Assembly (NCBI RefSeq): GCF_000069945.1
Contig: NC_010545.1
Span: forward strand, 1,116,001 to 1,180,000
Length of the DNA stretch: 64,000 nt
From: Corynebacterium urealyticum DSM 7109
GTDB lineage: Bacteria > Actinomycetota > Actinomycetes > Mycobacteriales > Mycobacteriaceae
Reading direction: 5' to 3'
The translations under genes were made by a program, and so were the position numbers. The notes beneath the pieces are model-generated. The model was not told where the DNA came from, made no database searches, and saw only the letters and a list, made by a program, of their open reading frames with translations. Positions 21,323 through 30,879 of this stretch are shown one piece after another (position 1 is the stretch's first letter; each line of letters begins with the position of its first letter).

Positions 21323-22477
21323 ATGACCCTGAAGCGGAGTATGCAACCGAAGTACCGGCGCCGCCGTCAACTGGCTGTCGCGCTGGCTTTGGCGCTCACC
21401 CTCTTGTTGGTGGGCATCTCCGGGTACGTCTGGTACCAGCGGTCCGTTGTTGGCCAGCGTGACTACGAGGGTGCGGGCAATGGAACGGTCGTGATGGTCA
21501 AGGTCGGCGAAGGCGATAGCCTGTCTTCCATCGCCCCGACCCTGGTGGAGAAGAAGATTGTGGGGTCCAGGCGGGCGCTGATGCGCGAAGCCGAGGCCCG
21601 CGACGCCAGTCTGCAGACCGGTTATTACCCGCTTCAGGAAAAGATGTCGGCCTCAGCCGCGCTGGACGCACTGACGGACGACGCTAACCGCCGAGGCGTC
21701 GTCGATATCCCGAACGGCCTGCCGCTGGAGGACGTCACCGTCGTGGGCGGGAAGACACGCGAGGGCATCTACTCGTTGATCTCCGCCCAGACCTGTTCGA
21801 GCCAGGATGAATGCATCACCTCCGATACGCTGCGCGACGCTGTGGTGAGCTCCACTCCGGAGGAGCTGGAGGTACCGCAGTGGGCGAAGGGGGCGGTGGC
21901 TAGCCGTGCCGACGATCCGCGCCGCATCGAGGGGCTGATCTCCCCGGGCGTGCACCTCTTCGACCCGACCGCGACTCCGCAGGAGATCATGCGAGAGTTG
22001 ATCAGTAACTCTGCTGCGGAATACGAGGCGACGGGGCTGCTCAAGGCCGCTGACGCAGTGGGACTGAGCGCCTACGAGATGATCACCGCCGCCTCCCTCG
22101 TCGAGCGCGAGGCTCCGGCCGGAGCTTTCGACAAGGTTGCCCGCGTTATTCTCAACCGCCTCAAGGAAGACCAGCGTCTGGAGTTCGACTCCACGGTGAA
22201 CTACGACGTCGCCGAGCAGGAGGTCGCCACGACGGATGACGACCGCGCTCGCCGCACCCCGTGGAACACCTATGCGAAGAAGGGGCTGCCGGAGACCCCG
22301 ATCGCCTCCCCGGGTATTCAGGCGCTGCAGGCGATGGAACACCCCGCCGAGGGCGATTGGCTCTACTTCGTCACCATCAACAAGGATGGTGAGACCGTGT
22401 TCAACCGGGACTTCGATGCCCACGAGGCCGCGATCGAGAAGGCGCGTGCCAATGGCGTGCTGGACTCGGCTCGCTAA
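21323..22477 (+). CDS. mltG: Endolytic murein transglycosylase MltG
   Basis: MltG cuts nascent glycan strands and sets their length. The 384-residue protein has a basic N-terminus, one membrane helix (about residues 16-35, rich in Leu/Ala/Val), a LysM-like segment (VKVGEGDSLSSIAPTL) and the YceG domain with the catalytic Glu in AASLVEREA. The family's closing motif PWNTYAKKGLPETPIASPG is intact. The ATG at 21323 has GAAAGG 9 bases upstream. An ATG at 21341 is possible. Confidence 0.93.
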   Translation: MTLKRSMQPKYRRRRQLAVALALALTLLLVGISGYVWYQRSVVGQRDYEGAGNGTVVMVKVGEGDSLSSIAPTLVEKKIVGSRRALMREAEARDASLQTGYYPLQEKMSASAALDALTDDANRRGVVDIPNGLPLEDVTVVGGKTREGIYSLISAQTCSSQDECITSDTLRDAVVSSTPEELEVPQWAKGAVASRADDPRRIEGLISPGVHLFDPTATPQEIMRELISNSAAEYEATGLLKAADAVGLSAYEMITAASLVEREAPAGAFDKVARVILNRLKEDQRLEFDSTVNYDVAEQEVATTDDDRARRTPWNTYAKKGLPETPIASPGIQALQAMEHPAEGDWLYFVTINKDGETVFNRDFDAHEAAIEKARANGVLDSAR

Positions 22478-22505
22478 GCGCTAAGCCAGGAGGAAGAGGA
22501 AGTCG

Positions 22506-23468
22506 ATGTCGGAAAACCAGGATGCCCAGTTGTCTACCGGCGGTGACCCTCTGCCCATTGGGGATTCGGCTGGCGCGAGCGTGCTCAGCCCGGAGGAATT
22601 TCTCGCGCTGAGCGGGCCGCGTTGCGCGGTGCTGGGCAGCCCAGTGTCGCATTCGTTGTCCCCGTTGATCCACAAGGCTGGCTACCGGGCCACGGGCCTG
22701 GATCTGGATTACTACCGCGTGGAAGCGCCCGAGGCCCGAGATATCCGGGTGATCGTTCAGGCGCAGGACCCGAACATCCGGGGCCTGTCCGTCACGATGC
22801 CGGGTAAGGGGGCGGCGCTCGAGCTGGCTGGGCTTGCGACGAAGCGTGCGGAGGACATCGGTTCCGCCAATACGCTGGTCCCGCAGGAGGATGGTCGCTG
22901 GCTGGCGGATAATACAGACGTTGACGGGCTCACCGCGTGCCTGGACGCGGTAGCAGCTGAGCTCGCCGAACGTGATCCGGAACGAGGTGCACCCTTCGCC
23001 GGACAGACCGCAGTCATCGTCGGTAACGGCGGTACCGCCCGCCCTGCCGTCGCTGCCGCAGCGGCTGCTGGCTTCGCAGAGATTAACGTGGTCGCCCGAT
23101 CGGAGCGTGCTCTGAACCTACAGGCACTCACCGAATCTCTGGGTATGGCGTTCTCCTGGACTCGGTTCGACGCTCCGGAGCTAGGCCATGTATGTGGCCA
23201 GGCTGCGACACTGATTTCGACGGTGCCGGAGGACGTCGCTGCGGAATATGTGGATGCGTTCTGTCGCGCCGAGTCGGTCATCGACGTGATTTACGATCCC
23301 TATCCGACCGCGCTTTTGGCCCAAGCCAAGCAGCAGGAGCTGCCATTTTCTGATGGCCTGCAGATGCTCGCTGGCCAGGCGGAGGAGCAGTTCCGGCTGT
23401 TCACCGGCCAGCAGGCTCCTGAAGGGCTATTCTTGACCGAACTGCGCCAGCACTTGGCGCTGGACTAA
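22506..23468 (+). CDS. aroE: Shikimate dehydrogenase
   Basis: AroE reduces 3-dehydroshikimate in aromatic amino acid synthesis. The substrate domain shows the motif VLGSPVSHSLSPLIHKAGY at about residues 41-59 (shikimate-binding Ser residues) and SVTMPGKGAAL with its catalytic Lys. ADNTDVDGL supplies the other conserved Asp. The dinucleotide domain has VIVGNGGTARPAVAAA rather than the more common GAGGA, still a Rossmann loop. A ~30-residue N-terminal extension is present. AGGAGGAAGAGG precedes the ATG. Confidence 0.93.
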   Translation: MSENQDAQLSTGGDPLPIGDSAGASVLSPEEFLALSGPRCAVLGSPVSHSLSPLIHKAGYRATGLDLDYYRVEAPEARDIRVIVQAQDPNIRGLSVTMPGKGAALELAGLATKRAEDIGSANTLVPQEDGRWLADNTDVDGLTACLDAVAAELAERDPERGAPFAGQTAVIVGNGGTARPAVAAAAAAGFAEINVVARSERALNLQALTESLGMAFSWTRFDAPELGHVCGQAATLISTVPEDVAAEYVDAFCRAESVIDVIYDPYPTALLAQAKQQELPFSDGLQMLAGQAEEQFRLFTGQQAPEGLFLTELRQHLALD

Positions 23469-23517
23469 CCCGGGGGCTTATCTTCTCTAGCGTAGGCAGG
23501 GCACTTATTCCTGCGCT

Positions 23518-23572
23518 GGGGGGGGAAGAGGCAGGCTCTTGAGTCAGGGGATCAGGAGCTATAGGGGGGGGG
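23518..23572. repeat. Two poly-G tracts (G8 and G9) before the prepilin peptidase gene
   Basis: G8 lies at 23518-23525 and G9 at 23564-23572; the second runs into AGGG, the likely ribosome binding site of the gene starting at 23583. Neither tract interrupts a coding frame that I can see. Such tracts tend to change length by slippage. Confidence 0.8.
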
Positions 23573-23582
23573 AGGGCTATCG

Positions 23583-24044
23583 ATGATGGGCGCCGTGCTT
23601 GCCGCTCTTGGCGTGGCAGTGGCCTATCTGGCTGTCGTTGATTGGCGGTATCGTCGCATCCCCAACGCAGTGGTGCTCCCCAGTATCCTCTGCGCGATTG
23701 TCGCGGCGGGTGCTTGGCAGCCTGCCGCACTCGCCGGTGGCGCGGGGTGGTGGCTATTGTTCAGCTTCTTCCACCATCGCGCTGCGAAACACCGCCGGAA
23801 GGGGAGTAGCGCTGCCGGCCGCTATTTAGGTGGAGGGGACGCCAAGTTCGCGGTGGTGTGCGGCATCCTTGCCTCCTGGCATGGTTCGGGGTGGGTGTTG
23901 CTCGCGATGGCTGCCGCCGGGATGTTGTCTACCGTGGCCATTTTGTATCGGGGGCACAGCCGGAAACTTCCCAATCAGCGAGCCGTGGCCATGGGGCCGG
24001 CGATGGCTCTGGGCACGTTGCTGGCTTTCCTGGTGACCTTGTAG
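23583..24044 (+). CDS. Type IV prepilin peptidase, A24 family (short form)
   Basis: A24 peptidases cleave leader peptides of type IV pilin-like proteins at the inner face of the membrane. The 153-residue protein lacks the N-terminal methylase domain, as expected for the short TadV/FppA-like form. Both catalytic Asp motifs are seen: VVDWRYRRIPN near residues 18-28 and GGGDAK near 82-87. Membrane segments surround them. No pilin or tad genes are in the window, so its substrates are encoded elsewhere. Its 3' end is duplicated, in diverged form, before aroC. Confidence 0.87.
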   Translation: MMGAVLAALGVAVAYLAVVDWRYRRIPNAVVLPSILCAIVAAGAWQPAALAGGAGWWLLFSFFHHRAAKHRRKGSSAAGRYLGGGDAKFAVVCGILASWHGSGWVLLAMAAAGMLSTVAILYRGHSRKLPNQRAVAMGPAMALGTLLAFLVTL

Positions 24045-24087
24045 ATGTTTGATGGCTCACACAGTAGACCTAGTAGCCTGCGTCGAT
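23957..24087 (+). repeat. Left copy of ~130-bp imperfect direct repeat flanking the old yellow enzyme gene
   Basis: This copy comprises the last ~28 codons of the prepilin peptidase gene, its stop, and the following GGCTCACACAGTAGAC stretch, ending in CTGCGTCGAT, which resembles the first codons of aroC (ATGCTTCGAT). It aligns with 25401-25530 with many substitutions and small indels. Confidence 0.75.
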
Positions 24088-24154
24088 CACGGCTTCCTCC
24101 ACCGGGCCCATCAGAGTGCGGAATAACCGCTAACGGACTCGTGTTGTGGACTGC

Positions 24155-25243
24155 ATGACGACACTCTTCGACTCACTTGAAATTGGACGACTAACGCTGC
24201 CAAATCGCGTGACCATGGCACCTTTGACCCGCTCACGGGCAGGCCGCGACGGTGTCCCCACGGCCTTGCATGAGACGTACTATTCACAGCGCGCTTCCAT
24301 GGGGCTTATCGTAACGGAGGGCGTATTCCCTGCGGTCACGAGCCGCGCTTTCCCCGGCCAGCCTGGTATTGAAACTCCAGAGCAGATTTCCGGCTGGCGG
24401 CGTGTGGCCGATTCCGTACATGAGGCCGGCGGACGCATCTTCATGCAGGTGATGAATGGCGGGCGTTTGTCCCATGCGGGCCTGCTCGAAGGGGCTCAGC
24501 CGGTGGCCCCCTCTGCGTTGGCATCGGGCACTGCGGTGCGGGATTTCGAATCCCGCAAGGAATGCCCAGTGCCTCGCGCCCTCGGCATCGAGGAGCTACC
24601 GCGCATCGTCGATGAGTTCCGGCAAGCTGCCCGCAATGCGATCGACGCTGGCATGGATGGTGTGGAAATCCATGGTGCGAACGGGTATCTGCTGCAACAG
24701 TTCCTTTCCCCGAGCTCCAATCACCGAGAGGATGCTTACGGCGGAACCCCAGAGAATCGCTACCGCCTAGCGCAGGAAATCCTCACCGCTGTGGCCGAGG
24801 AGATCGGGGCCGACCGCGTGGCGTTGCGCTTGTCCCCGCAGCACAATATTCAGGGGATTGAGGAAACCGACGATGCAGATGTCCGTGCCACCTACGGCGG
24901 GTTGCTGCGCGCAGTCGCAGACCTTGGTTTGGCCTACGTTTCCTTCCTGCATGCAGAGCCCACCGGTGAGCTCATTACTGAGCTGAGCGCCGAAGCCCGC
25001 GCTAACGGGCGTACCCGCGTCATCCTGAATTCGGGATTTGGGCGAGTGACCCAGCGCGCGGAAGCCGAGGACCTGGCACGGCACGGTGATGCCGTTGCTG
25101 TGGGACGGTTGGCCATCTCCAACCCGGACCTAGTTCGCCGTTGGCAGGAGAAACTCCCGGTCACTGCGCCGGATGAGACCACGTTCTATACAGGAGGAGA
25201 GAACGGCTACACCGATTACCCGTTCTATGCGGTCAGCTCTTAA
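24155..25243 (+). CDS. Old yellow enzyme-family NADH:flavin oxidoreductase
   Basis: This is an FMN-dependent ene-reductase of the OYE family (NemA-like), which reduces activated C=C bonds and often nitro compounds or electrophiles; the natural substrate is unknown. The 362-residue TIM barrel shows NRVTMAPLTRSRA near residue 16, the active-site EIHGANGYLLQQFLSPSSNHR segment (His-Ala-Asn type), the Arg-containing VALRLSP, and the phosphate-binding end GDAVAVGRLAISNPDL. The ATG at 24155 gives the usual MTTLFDSLEIG start. It lies inside the shikimate cluster between two direct repeats, which implies insertion; nothing links it to aromatic synthesis. Confidence 0.9.
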   Translation: MTTLFDSLEIGRLTLPNRVTMAPLTRSRAGRDGVPTALHETYYSQRASMGLIVTEGVFPAVTSRAFPGQPGIETPEQISGWRRVADSVHEAGGRIFMQVMNGGRLSHAGLLEGAQPVAPSALASGTAVRDFESRKECPVPRALGIEELPRIVDEFRQAARNAIDAGMDGVEIHGANGYLLQQFLSPSSNHREDAYGGTPENRYRLAQEILTAVAEEIGADRVALRLSPQHNIQGIEETDDADVRATYGGLLRAVADLGLAYVSFLHAEPTGELITELSAEARANGRTRVILNSGFGRVTQRAEAEDLARHGDAVAVGRLAISNPDLVRRWQEKLPVTAPDETTFYTGGENGYTDYPFYAVSS

Positions 25244-25400
25244 GACGCAGCTCGTTGAGATCGCGCGCGCTGCAACGCTCCCGTAGCGCGCATTCATCGC
25301 TGGACTAGCCTTGCTCCACTTGATGTGAACAACCCCTTTCCACCACAGAAAACCACCAGGTAGCTGTGTCTGGAATGGCATTGATTACTCACCTGCGACC

Positions 25401-25487
25401 TCAGCCGGGACATCGCCCCAGAGGGCTGTAGCCATGGGGTTGGCGATGGTTCTGGGCACACTGCTGAGCTTCGCGGCGTCCTTATAA
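25401..25487 (+). pseudogene. Fossil 3' end of a prepilin peptidase gene
   Basis: Read in frame, the stretch gives QRAVAMGLAMVLGTLLSF followed by AASL and a TAA stop. The intact gene ends QRAVAMGPAMALGTLLAF then LVTL and a stop. Only the last ~28 codons remain, with many synonymous changes, and no start or catalytic motif is present. The rest of the 25244-25520 gap shows nothing recognisable. Confidence 0.75.
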
Positions 25488-25530
25488 ATGTTCAATGGCT
25501 CACATAGTAGACTCGTCGGTATGCTTCGAT
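25401..25530 (+). repeat. Right copy of ~130-bp imperfect direct repeat, running into aroC
   Basis: It aligns with 23957-24087. It contains the prepilin peptidase fossil (next entry), the shared TGGCTCACATAGTAGAC stretch, and the true start of aroC. Confidence 0.75.
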
Positions 25531-26723
25531 GGACTACTGCTGGTGAATCCCATGGCCAAGCGCTGATTGCGCTGGTGGAAAACCTCCCCGCTGGGCTGAG
25601 CGTGACTCGTGAGGACGTCGCGGAACAGCTCGCTCGCCGTCGCCTCGGCTATGGCCGTGGCGCCCGGATGAAGTTTGAGGCCGATGAGCTGACCTTCGTC
25701 TCTGGCGTCCGGCACGGCAAGACCCTCGGTAGCCCCGTTGCCGTCATGATCGGCAACACCGAGTGGCCGAAGTGGACCACCATCATGTCCGCTGACCCGG
25801 TGGACATGGAGGACCCGGAGGTAGCCAAGGCGATGGCCTCTGGTCGTGGGGCTAAGCTGACCCGCCCGCGCCCAGGTCACGCGGACTTCGCGGGCATGCT
25901 GAAGTACGACCACGACGAGGCTCGCCCGATCCTCGAACGCGCCTCTGCACGCGAGACTGCTGCCCGCGTCGCTGCCGCCACCTTCGCCCGTGCCCTGCTG
26001 CGCGAGGTGTTGGGAGTGGAGGTATTCAGCCACGTCGTTTCGATCGGCCGGAGCGAGCCGTATACCGGCGCCACCCCGAGTTTCTCTGACCTGGAAGCCA
26101 TCGATGCCTCTCCGGTGCGCGCCTTCGATAAGGCCTCGGAGGATGCGATGGTCGAGGAGATCAAGGCTGCAAAGAAGAGCGGTGACACCCTCGGCGGCAT
26201 CGTGGAGGTCGTGGTGAAGGGCCTGCCGATCGGCCTGGGCTCCCACACGTCCGGCGACGCTCGCCTCGACGCCCAGCTGGCCTCCGCCGTGATGGGAATC
26301 CAGGCCATCAAGGGGGTCGAGATCGGCGACGGATTCGAGGAGGCGCGTCGCCGCGGCTCCGAAGCTCACGACGAGATGGTGCGCGAGGACGGCGAGATCA
26401 CCCGCCTGAGCAACCGCGCCGGTGGCATCGAGGGCGGCATGACCAATGGTGAGGACGTCATCGTCCGCGCCGCGATGAAGCCGATCAGCACGGTTCCGCG
26501 CGCGCTGCGTACTGTCGACATGGCCACCGGAGAGGCCGCCACCGGCATCCACCAACGCTCCGACGTCGTCGCCGTCCCCGCGGCAGGCGTCGTTGCCGAG
26601 GCGATGGTCGCCCTCGTGCTGGCTCGGGCCACCGTTGAAAAGTTCGGGGGCGACTCCCTCGCTGAGATGAAGCGTAACGTGGCCGCCTATCAGCAGCAGG
26701 TTGCCGAGCGGCTGGACTTCTAA
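25521..26723 (+). CDS. aroC: Chorismate synthase
   Basis: AroC makes chorismate from EPSP using reduced FMN. The ATG at 25521 gives [15 protein letters not shown], the standard start, and a 400-residue protein. Family motifs are intact: GYGRGARM near residue 48, [41 protein letters not shown], and the C-terminal [17 protein letters not shown]. An in-frame ATG at 25488 lies inside the repeat and adds 11 residues unlike the family. aroC, aroK, aroB and aroQ follow each other closely and probably form one transcript. Confidence 0.97.
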   Translation: MLRWTTAGESHGQALIALVENLPAGLSVTREDVAEQLARRRLGYGRGARMKFEADELTFVSGVRHGKTLGSPVAVMIGNTEWPKWTTIMSADPVDMEDPEVAKAMASGRGAKLTRPRPGHADFAGMLKYDHDEARPILERASARETAARVAAATFARALLREVLGVEVFSHVVSIGRSEPYTGATPSFSDLEAIDASPVRAFDKASEDAMVEEIKAAKKSGDTLGGIVEVVVKGLPIGLGSHTSGDARLDAQLASAVMGIQAIKGVEIGDGFEEARRRGSEAHDEMVREDGEITRLSNRAGGIEGGMTNGEDVIVRAAMKPISTVPRALRTVDMATGEAATGIHQRSDVVAVPAAGVVAEAMVALVLARATVEKFGGDSLAEMKRNVAAYQQQVAERLDF

Positions 26724-26754
26724 CCGACCTGCGAACAAGGAGGCTTCGCGAAAG

Positions 26755-27324
26755 ATGACTCGATTCGGGCAATCTGAACCGTCGGACGCGCCGCACACCG
26801 CATCTGGGCAGCGCCCAAAGGTCGTGCTTGCTGGCTTGCCGGGAGCGGGCAAATCCACGATGGGGCGCCGCATCGGGCATGCTCTCCACCTGCCCGTCAT
26901 CGATACCGATGAGCTCATCGCCGAGCGGTTCAACAAGCCCTGCGGCGACGTGCTTCGGGAACTCGGCGAGGAGAAGTTCCGCGCCGCTGAGGAGGAAGCC
27001 ATCGCTCAGGCGCTGAAGACCAACGCGGTGGTGTCCCTAGGTGGGGGAGCTGTGAAGAGCGCGAAGACCCGCGAGGCTCTCATGAACCACCAGGTTGTCT
27101 ACCTCTATGTGGACGTTGCCGAGGGCGTTCGCCGTACCTCTGGGAACAAAACCCGCCCGCTGCTGGACGTCCCCAATCCCGAAGAGGTCTATCAGCGGCT
27201 GTACGACGAGCGCCACGAGCTCTACGAAGAGGTCGCGAGCTTCCGCATCCGCTCCGGCAACCACGACCCGCAGCGGACGGTTTCCGCCATCCTGCAGTAC
27301 CTCGAAGACGCAGAACAGCTCTAG
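26755..27324 (+). CDS. aroK: Shikimate kinase
   Basis: AroK phosphorylates shikimate at the 3-OH. The ATG at 26755 stands 9 bases after AAGGAGG. The P-loop LAGLPGAGKSTMGRR lies at about residues 25-39, followed by the shikimate-binding DTDELIAER. The conserved GGGAV segment and the lid region NKTRPLL follow. A ~20-residue N-terminal lead and the 189-residue length are slightly above the E. coli enzyme's size. Confidence 0.96.
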   Translation: MTRFGQSEPSDAPHTASGQRPKVVLAGLPGAGKSTMGRRIGHALHLPVIDTDELIAERFNKPCGDVLRELGEEKFRAAEEEAIAQALKTNAVVSLGGGAVKSAKTREALMNHQVVYLYVDVAEGVRRTSGNKTRPLLDVPNPEEVYQRLYDERHELYEEVASFRIRSGNHDPQRTVSAILQYLEDAEQL

Positions 27325-27412
27325 GCCACAGCCAGCCGGCCGATCAACCGCAGCACAGAGATCACTGCATAACACCACAACGACCACAGCACGAGAGAAA
27401 GAACGTGACAGC

Positions 27413-28522
27413 GTGACAACGCCTAACTCCGCGCAGCAGCACACCCCACGGCGCATCGATGTGCGCACCGCTTCGCCATACCCCGTCCTCATCAGCCGCG
27501 GCATCGAGACGATGATCCCGCCGATGCTCGAGGTGACGGAAGGGGCCAGCACATTTCTGATCATCCACCAGCCGGCCCTGGCTGAGCGCGCGGCTCATGT
27601 CGCACGCTTGCTGGAGGCCGAAGGCAAGGTCGCCGAGCTCCTGGAGATCTCCGATGCCGAGGACGGGAAGACCATCGCCTCCGCCGAGCGTTGCTGGGAT
27701 CGCTGCGCAGACGCCGGGTTGACTCGTCAGGACTGCATCATCTCCGTGGGCGGTGGCGCTGCCACCGACCTGGCCGGATTCATCGCCGCCACCTGGATGC
27801 GTGGCATCCGCGTGGCGCACGTCCCGACCTCTTTGCTCGGGATGGTTGACGCTGCCGTGGGCGGCAAAACGGGGATCAATACCACCCGAGGCAAGAACCT
27901 CGTCGGTGCCTTCCACGAACCAGCCGCAGTCCTCATCGATCTGGATACCCTCAAGGACCTGCCCCGAGAAGAGCTGATCGCGGGCTCCGCAGAGATCATT
28001 AAGGCCGGCTTCATTCGCGACGAGCGCATCATTGAGATCTACGAGGACGATCCGACCGAAGCGCTGAACCCGGCAGGTGACGTACTTCCGGAACTGATCG
28101 AGCGGGCGATCAAGGTCAAGGCTGACGTCGTGGCCCAGGACCTCAAGGAATCCTATATCCGAGAGATCCTTAACTACGGGCACACCTTCTGCCACGCGGT
28201 CGAACAGCAGGAGAACTACCGGTGGCGGCACGGGCAGGCCGTGGGCGTGGGGATGATGTTCGAGGCCGAGCTGGCCAAGGCCGCTGGCCTCATCGACCAG
28301 GAGCTCGTGGACCGGCACAGAAACATCCTGCGCAGTGTGGGGTTGGCGACGACTTATCGGCACTCCGATTTCGACACCCTCATTGAGGTTATGGGTCGGG
28401 ATAAGAAGAATAAGCAGGGCAAGATCCGCTTCGTTGTCCTCGAGGGGCTGGCTAACCCTACGCGGCTCGAGTCCCCGAGCAGGGAACACCTGGACGCAGC
28501 GTGGGAGGCGATTTCGGAATGA
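27413..28522 (+). CDS. aroB: 3-Dehydroquinate synthase
   Basis: AroB cyclises DAHP to 3-dehydroquinate with NAD and a divalent metal. The GTG at 27413 gives [17 protein letters not shown] and 369 residues, the family length. Visible motifs are the NAD-binding [40 protein letters not shown], the metal ligands in [10 protein letters not shown] (Glu), [11 protein letters not shown] and RHGQAVGVG. The GTG at 27405 is out of use because it meets a stop at once. The frame is open upstream through aroK but without family resemblance. Confidence 0.96.
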   Translation: MTTPNSAQQHTPRRIDVRTASPYPVLISRGIETMIPPMLEVTEGASTFLIIHQPALAERAAHVARLLEAEGKVAELLEISDAEDGKTIASAERCWDRCADAGLTRQDCIISVGGGAATDLAGFIAATWMRGIRVAHVPTSLLGMVDAAVGGKTGINTTRGKNLVGAFHEPAAVLIDLDTLKDLPREELIAGSAEIIKAGFIRDERIIEIYEDDPTEALNPAGDVLPELIERAIKVKADVVAQDLKESYIREILNYGHTFCHAVEQQENYRWRHGQAVGVGMMFEAELAKAAGLIDQELVDRHRNILRSVGLATTYRHSDFDTLIEVMGRDKKNKQGKIRFVVLEGLANPTRLESPSREHLDAAWEAISE

Positions 28523-28971
28523 CCGCACAGGAACAGCAGCTGACGGTGAGCGTGCTCAACGGCCCGAACCTCAACAGGCTGGGCAAGCGGCAGCCGGAGG
28601 TCTACGGGGCGACGACGCTGGCTGACGTCGAGACGCTCATTACCGAGGAAGCAGCACGCCTGGGCGTGGCGGTGGAGTTTTTCCAGAGCAACCACGAAGG
28701 GGAGATGCTGGATCGCATCCACGCTGCAGCGGACCGGGGGCACGCGGTGATCATTAACCCGGGTGGCTGGACGCATACTTCTGTGGCGCTGCGCGACGCT
28801 CTCGCGGAGGTCGCCGACGGGCAGGGTTTCGTGGAGGTCCACATTTCTAACGTTCACGCCCGTGAGCCCTTCCGCCACCACAGCTACCTCAGCCCCATTG
28901 CCCGCGGCGTGATCGCAGGCCTGGGTATCGAGGGATACCTGGCCGCCCTGCGTTACCTCGCGAAGGGCTAG
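28519..28971 (+). CDS. aroQ: Type II 3-dehydroquinate dehydratase
   Basis: AroQ converts 3-dehydroquinate to 3-dehydroshikimate. The ATG overlaps the aroB stop (ATGA), so translation is probably coupled. The 150-residue protein has [17 protein letters not shown] with its catalytic Arg and Tyr, [28 protein letters not shown], and [16 protein letters not shown] carrying the catalytic His. The type II dodecameric enzyme is usual in actinobacteria. Confidence 0.96.
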   Translation: MTAQEQQLTVSVLNGPNLNRLGKRQPEVYGATTLADVETLITEEAARLGVAVEFFQSNHEGEMLDRIHAAADRGHAVIINPGGWTHTSVALRDALAEVADGQGFVEVHISNVHAREPFRHHSYLSPIARGVIAGLGIEGYLAALRYLAKG

Positions 28972-29112
28972 TACCGCCGCCGACTTTTACGGTGAGACCG
29001 GGGCTTGACGCTCCGTGCACTCACCCGGGCCTGCGAGCCGGGACATGCAGGGGAGTAGCGTGGGAGTGATTAACCCTAGCGCGGGACACGGACCGATCGA
29101 AGGAGAGCGCGA

Positions 29113-30198
29113 ATGACCCAGACTCAGCGATACACCGAGCGCCGAAAGAAGCTGGCCGCACGCCTACAGGAGCGCGACCTGCCTGGCCTTTTGGTGACTG
29201 ACCTGAAGAACGTTCGCTATCTCACCGGTTTCAGCGGATCCAACGCGGTCTATCTCCAGCAACCGGATGGCCGGGGGGTGCTCGGTACTGATGGCCGCTA
29301 CGCCACCCAGGTGGAGATTGAGACCGGCCAGCCGGAGGATATCGAGCTCCTTATCGAGAACAAGCTGCTCGAACAGGTGCCGGAGCGAGCTGAAGTCACC
29401 GGCTTTGCCGTGGAGTCCAGCCTGAGCATTGGCGAGGCAAAGACACTTGCCGCAGACGGCCCGCTACCGGAGGTGGCAGCCGGCATCGTCGAGGAGCTGC
29501 GTCTGGTTAAGGACAGCCAGGAGATCGCCGCCCTGGAGGCAGCAGGGGAACTCGCGGACGCGGTGTGGCAGGAATTCCTCGACGATGGCGGTATCCGCGA
29601 GGGCCGCACGGAGATCGAGGCCGCAGCGGACTTGGAATACCGCCTGCGCAAGGCTGGTGCGGAAGCATTGAGCTTCGACACCATTTTGGCTTCGGGCGTC
29701 AACGCCACCAAGCCACACGCCGGTGTCTCCCGCGACCCGATCGTGCCGGGTCTGGTCACCGTCGACTTCGGCATCTACCTGGACGGTTACGCCTCCGACC
29801 AGACACGTACCGTCTGCGTAGGGGAGCCGGACGAGCTCTCCGCCACCCTCTACGACGTCGTCCTGCGCTCGCAGCGGGCTGGTGCCGCGGCCGTCGCCCC
29901 GGGAACCGCCCTGTTCGATATCGATAAGACCTGCCGGGACATCATCACCGATGCGGGCTACGGCGAGTACTTCGTGCACTCGACGGGCCACGGCGTGGGC
30001 CTGGACGTCCACGAAGCGCCGTCGGCGAACTCCCGTGTTGACCGATCAGTGACGCTTGCTGAGGGGATGACGCTGACCGTGGAGCCGGGGATCTACATCC
30101 CGGGCAAGACCGGCCTGCGCATCGAAAACACCTACGTGGTCACTGCCGATGGTGCCAAGAGCTGCAACGCCTCCAGCACTGATCTGCGCATCGTTTAA
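29113..30198 (+). CDS. pepQ: M24-family aminopeptidase/Xaa-Pro dipeptidase
   Basis: This is a dinuclear-metal peptidase that cuts next to proline. It has 361 residues with the creatinase-type N-terminal domain (LTGFSGSNAVYL) and a pita-bread catalytic domain. The five metal ligands can be read: Asp in VTVDFGIYLDGYASDQTRT (two), His in TGHGVGLDVHE, Glu in TVEPGIYI, and Glu in LRIENTYVV. AAGGAGAG precedes the ATG. pepQ-efp-nusB is the usual actinobacterial order. PepP or PepQ specificity cannot be decided from sequence; the symbol follows common usage. Confidence 0.88.
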   Translation: MTQTQRYTERRKKLAARLQERDLPGLLVTDLKNVRYLTGFSGSNAVYLQQPDGRGVLGTDGRYATQVEIETGQPEDIELLIENKLLEQVPERAEVTGFAVESSLSIGEAKTLAADGPLPEVAAGIVEELRLVKDSQEIAALEAAGELADAVWQEFLDDGGIREGRTEIEAAADLEYRLRKAGAEALSFDTILASGVNATKPHAGVSRDPIVPGLVTVDFGIYLDGYASDQTRTVCVGEPDELSATLYDVVLRSQRAGAAAVAPGTALFDIDKTCRDIITDAGYGEYFVHSTGHGVGLDVHEAPSANSRVDRSVTLAEGMTLTVEPGIYIPGKTGLRIENTYVVTADGAKSCNASSTDLRIV

Positions 30199-30200
30199 GG

Positions 30201-30209
30201 TGTTAGAAT
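30201..30209 (+). promoter_or_regulatory. Candidate extended -10 promoter for efp
   Basis: TGTTAGAAT fits an extended -10 (TGN plus TANNNT) just after the pepQ stop, about 80 bases before efp. A hairpin (CGCCTGAG with CTCGGGCG, near 30226-30243) would lie in the leader. Confidence 0.4.
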
Positions 30210-30290
30210 AAGTCGAACGAGAACGCCTGAGACCTCGGGCGTCGACGTGCGCGCAAAAAAATCTCAACGAGAATAGAGGAGCCTGAACTA

Positions 30291-30854
30291 GTGGCAACCA
30301 CTGCAGATTTCAAAAACGGTATGGTCCTGATGATCGACGGCAAGCTGCAACAGATCGTGGAGTTCCAGCACGTCAAGCCAGGTAAGGGCCCGGCGTTTGT
30401 GCGCACGAAGCTCAAGGACGTCGTCTCCGGCAAGACCGTGGACAAGACCTTCAACGCAGGTGTGAAGGTCGAGCAGGCCACCGTTGACCGTCGCGACATG
30501 ACCTACCTGTACAACGACGGCTCCGCCTACGTCCTCATGGACGACAAGACCTTCGAGCAGGTCGAGCTGCAGCCGGAGCTCATGGGCGACGGCGCGAAGT
30601 TCCTGCTGGAGAACTCCCGCGTCAACGTTTCCTTCCACGACGGCCAGGCACTGTTCGCTGAGCTGCCAGCCAACGTTGACCTCAAGATCGAGCACACCGA
30701 CCCGGGCCTGCAGGGCGACCGCTCCACCGGCGGCTCCAAGCCAGCCACCCTGGAGACCGGTGCCGAGATCCAGGTGCCGCTGTTCATCGAGACCGGCAAC
30801 GTCGTCAAGGTGGACACCCGCACCGGCGAGTACCTGTCCCGCGTCACCCAGTAA
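30291..30854 (+). CDS. efp: Elongation factor P
   Basis: EF-P rescues ribosomes stalled at polyproline. The 187-residue protein begins with GTG after AGAGGAG. The acceptor loop reads [16 protein letters not shown], with the Lys of PGKGP at the tip, as in bacteria with unmodified or variously modified EF-P. The three beta-barrel domains and the C-terminal signature ([13 protein letters not shown]) are complete. Confidence 0.97.
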   Translation: MATTADFKNGMVLMIDGKLQQIVEFQHVKPGKGPAFVRTKLKDVVSGKTVDKTFNAGVKVEQATVDRRDMTYLYNDGSAYVLMDDKTFEQVELQPELMGDGAKFLLENSRVNVSFHDGQALFAELPANVDLKIEHTDPGLQGDRSTGGSKPATLETGAEIQVPLFIETGNVVKVDTRTGEYLSRVTQ

Positions 30855-30879
30855 CACCCCAGGAGCCTGATACTTCCTC

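Noticed and set aside
24045..24154. Separate small gene between the prepilin peptidase and OYE genes
   Set aside because: The stretch is the tail of the left direct repeat plus spacer; no convincing open frame with a start signal.
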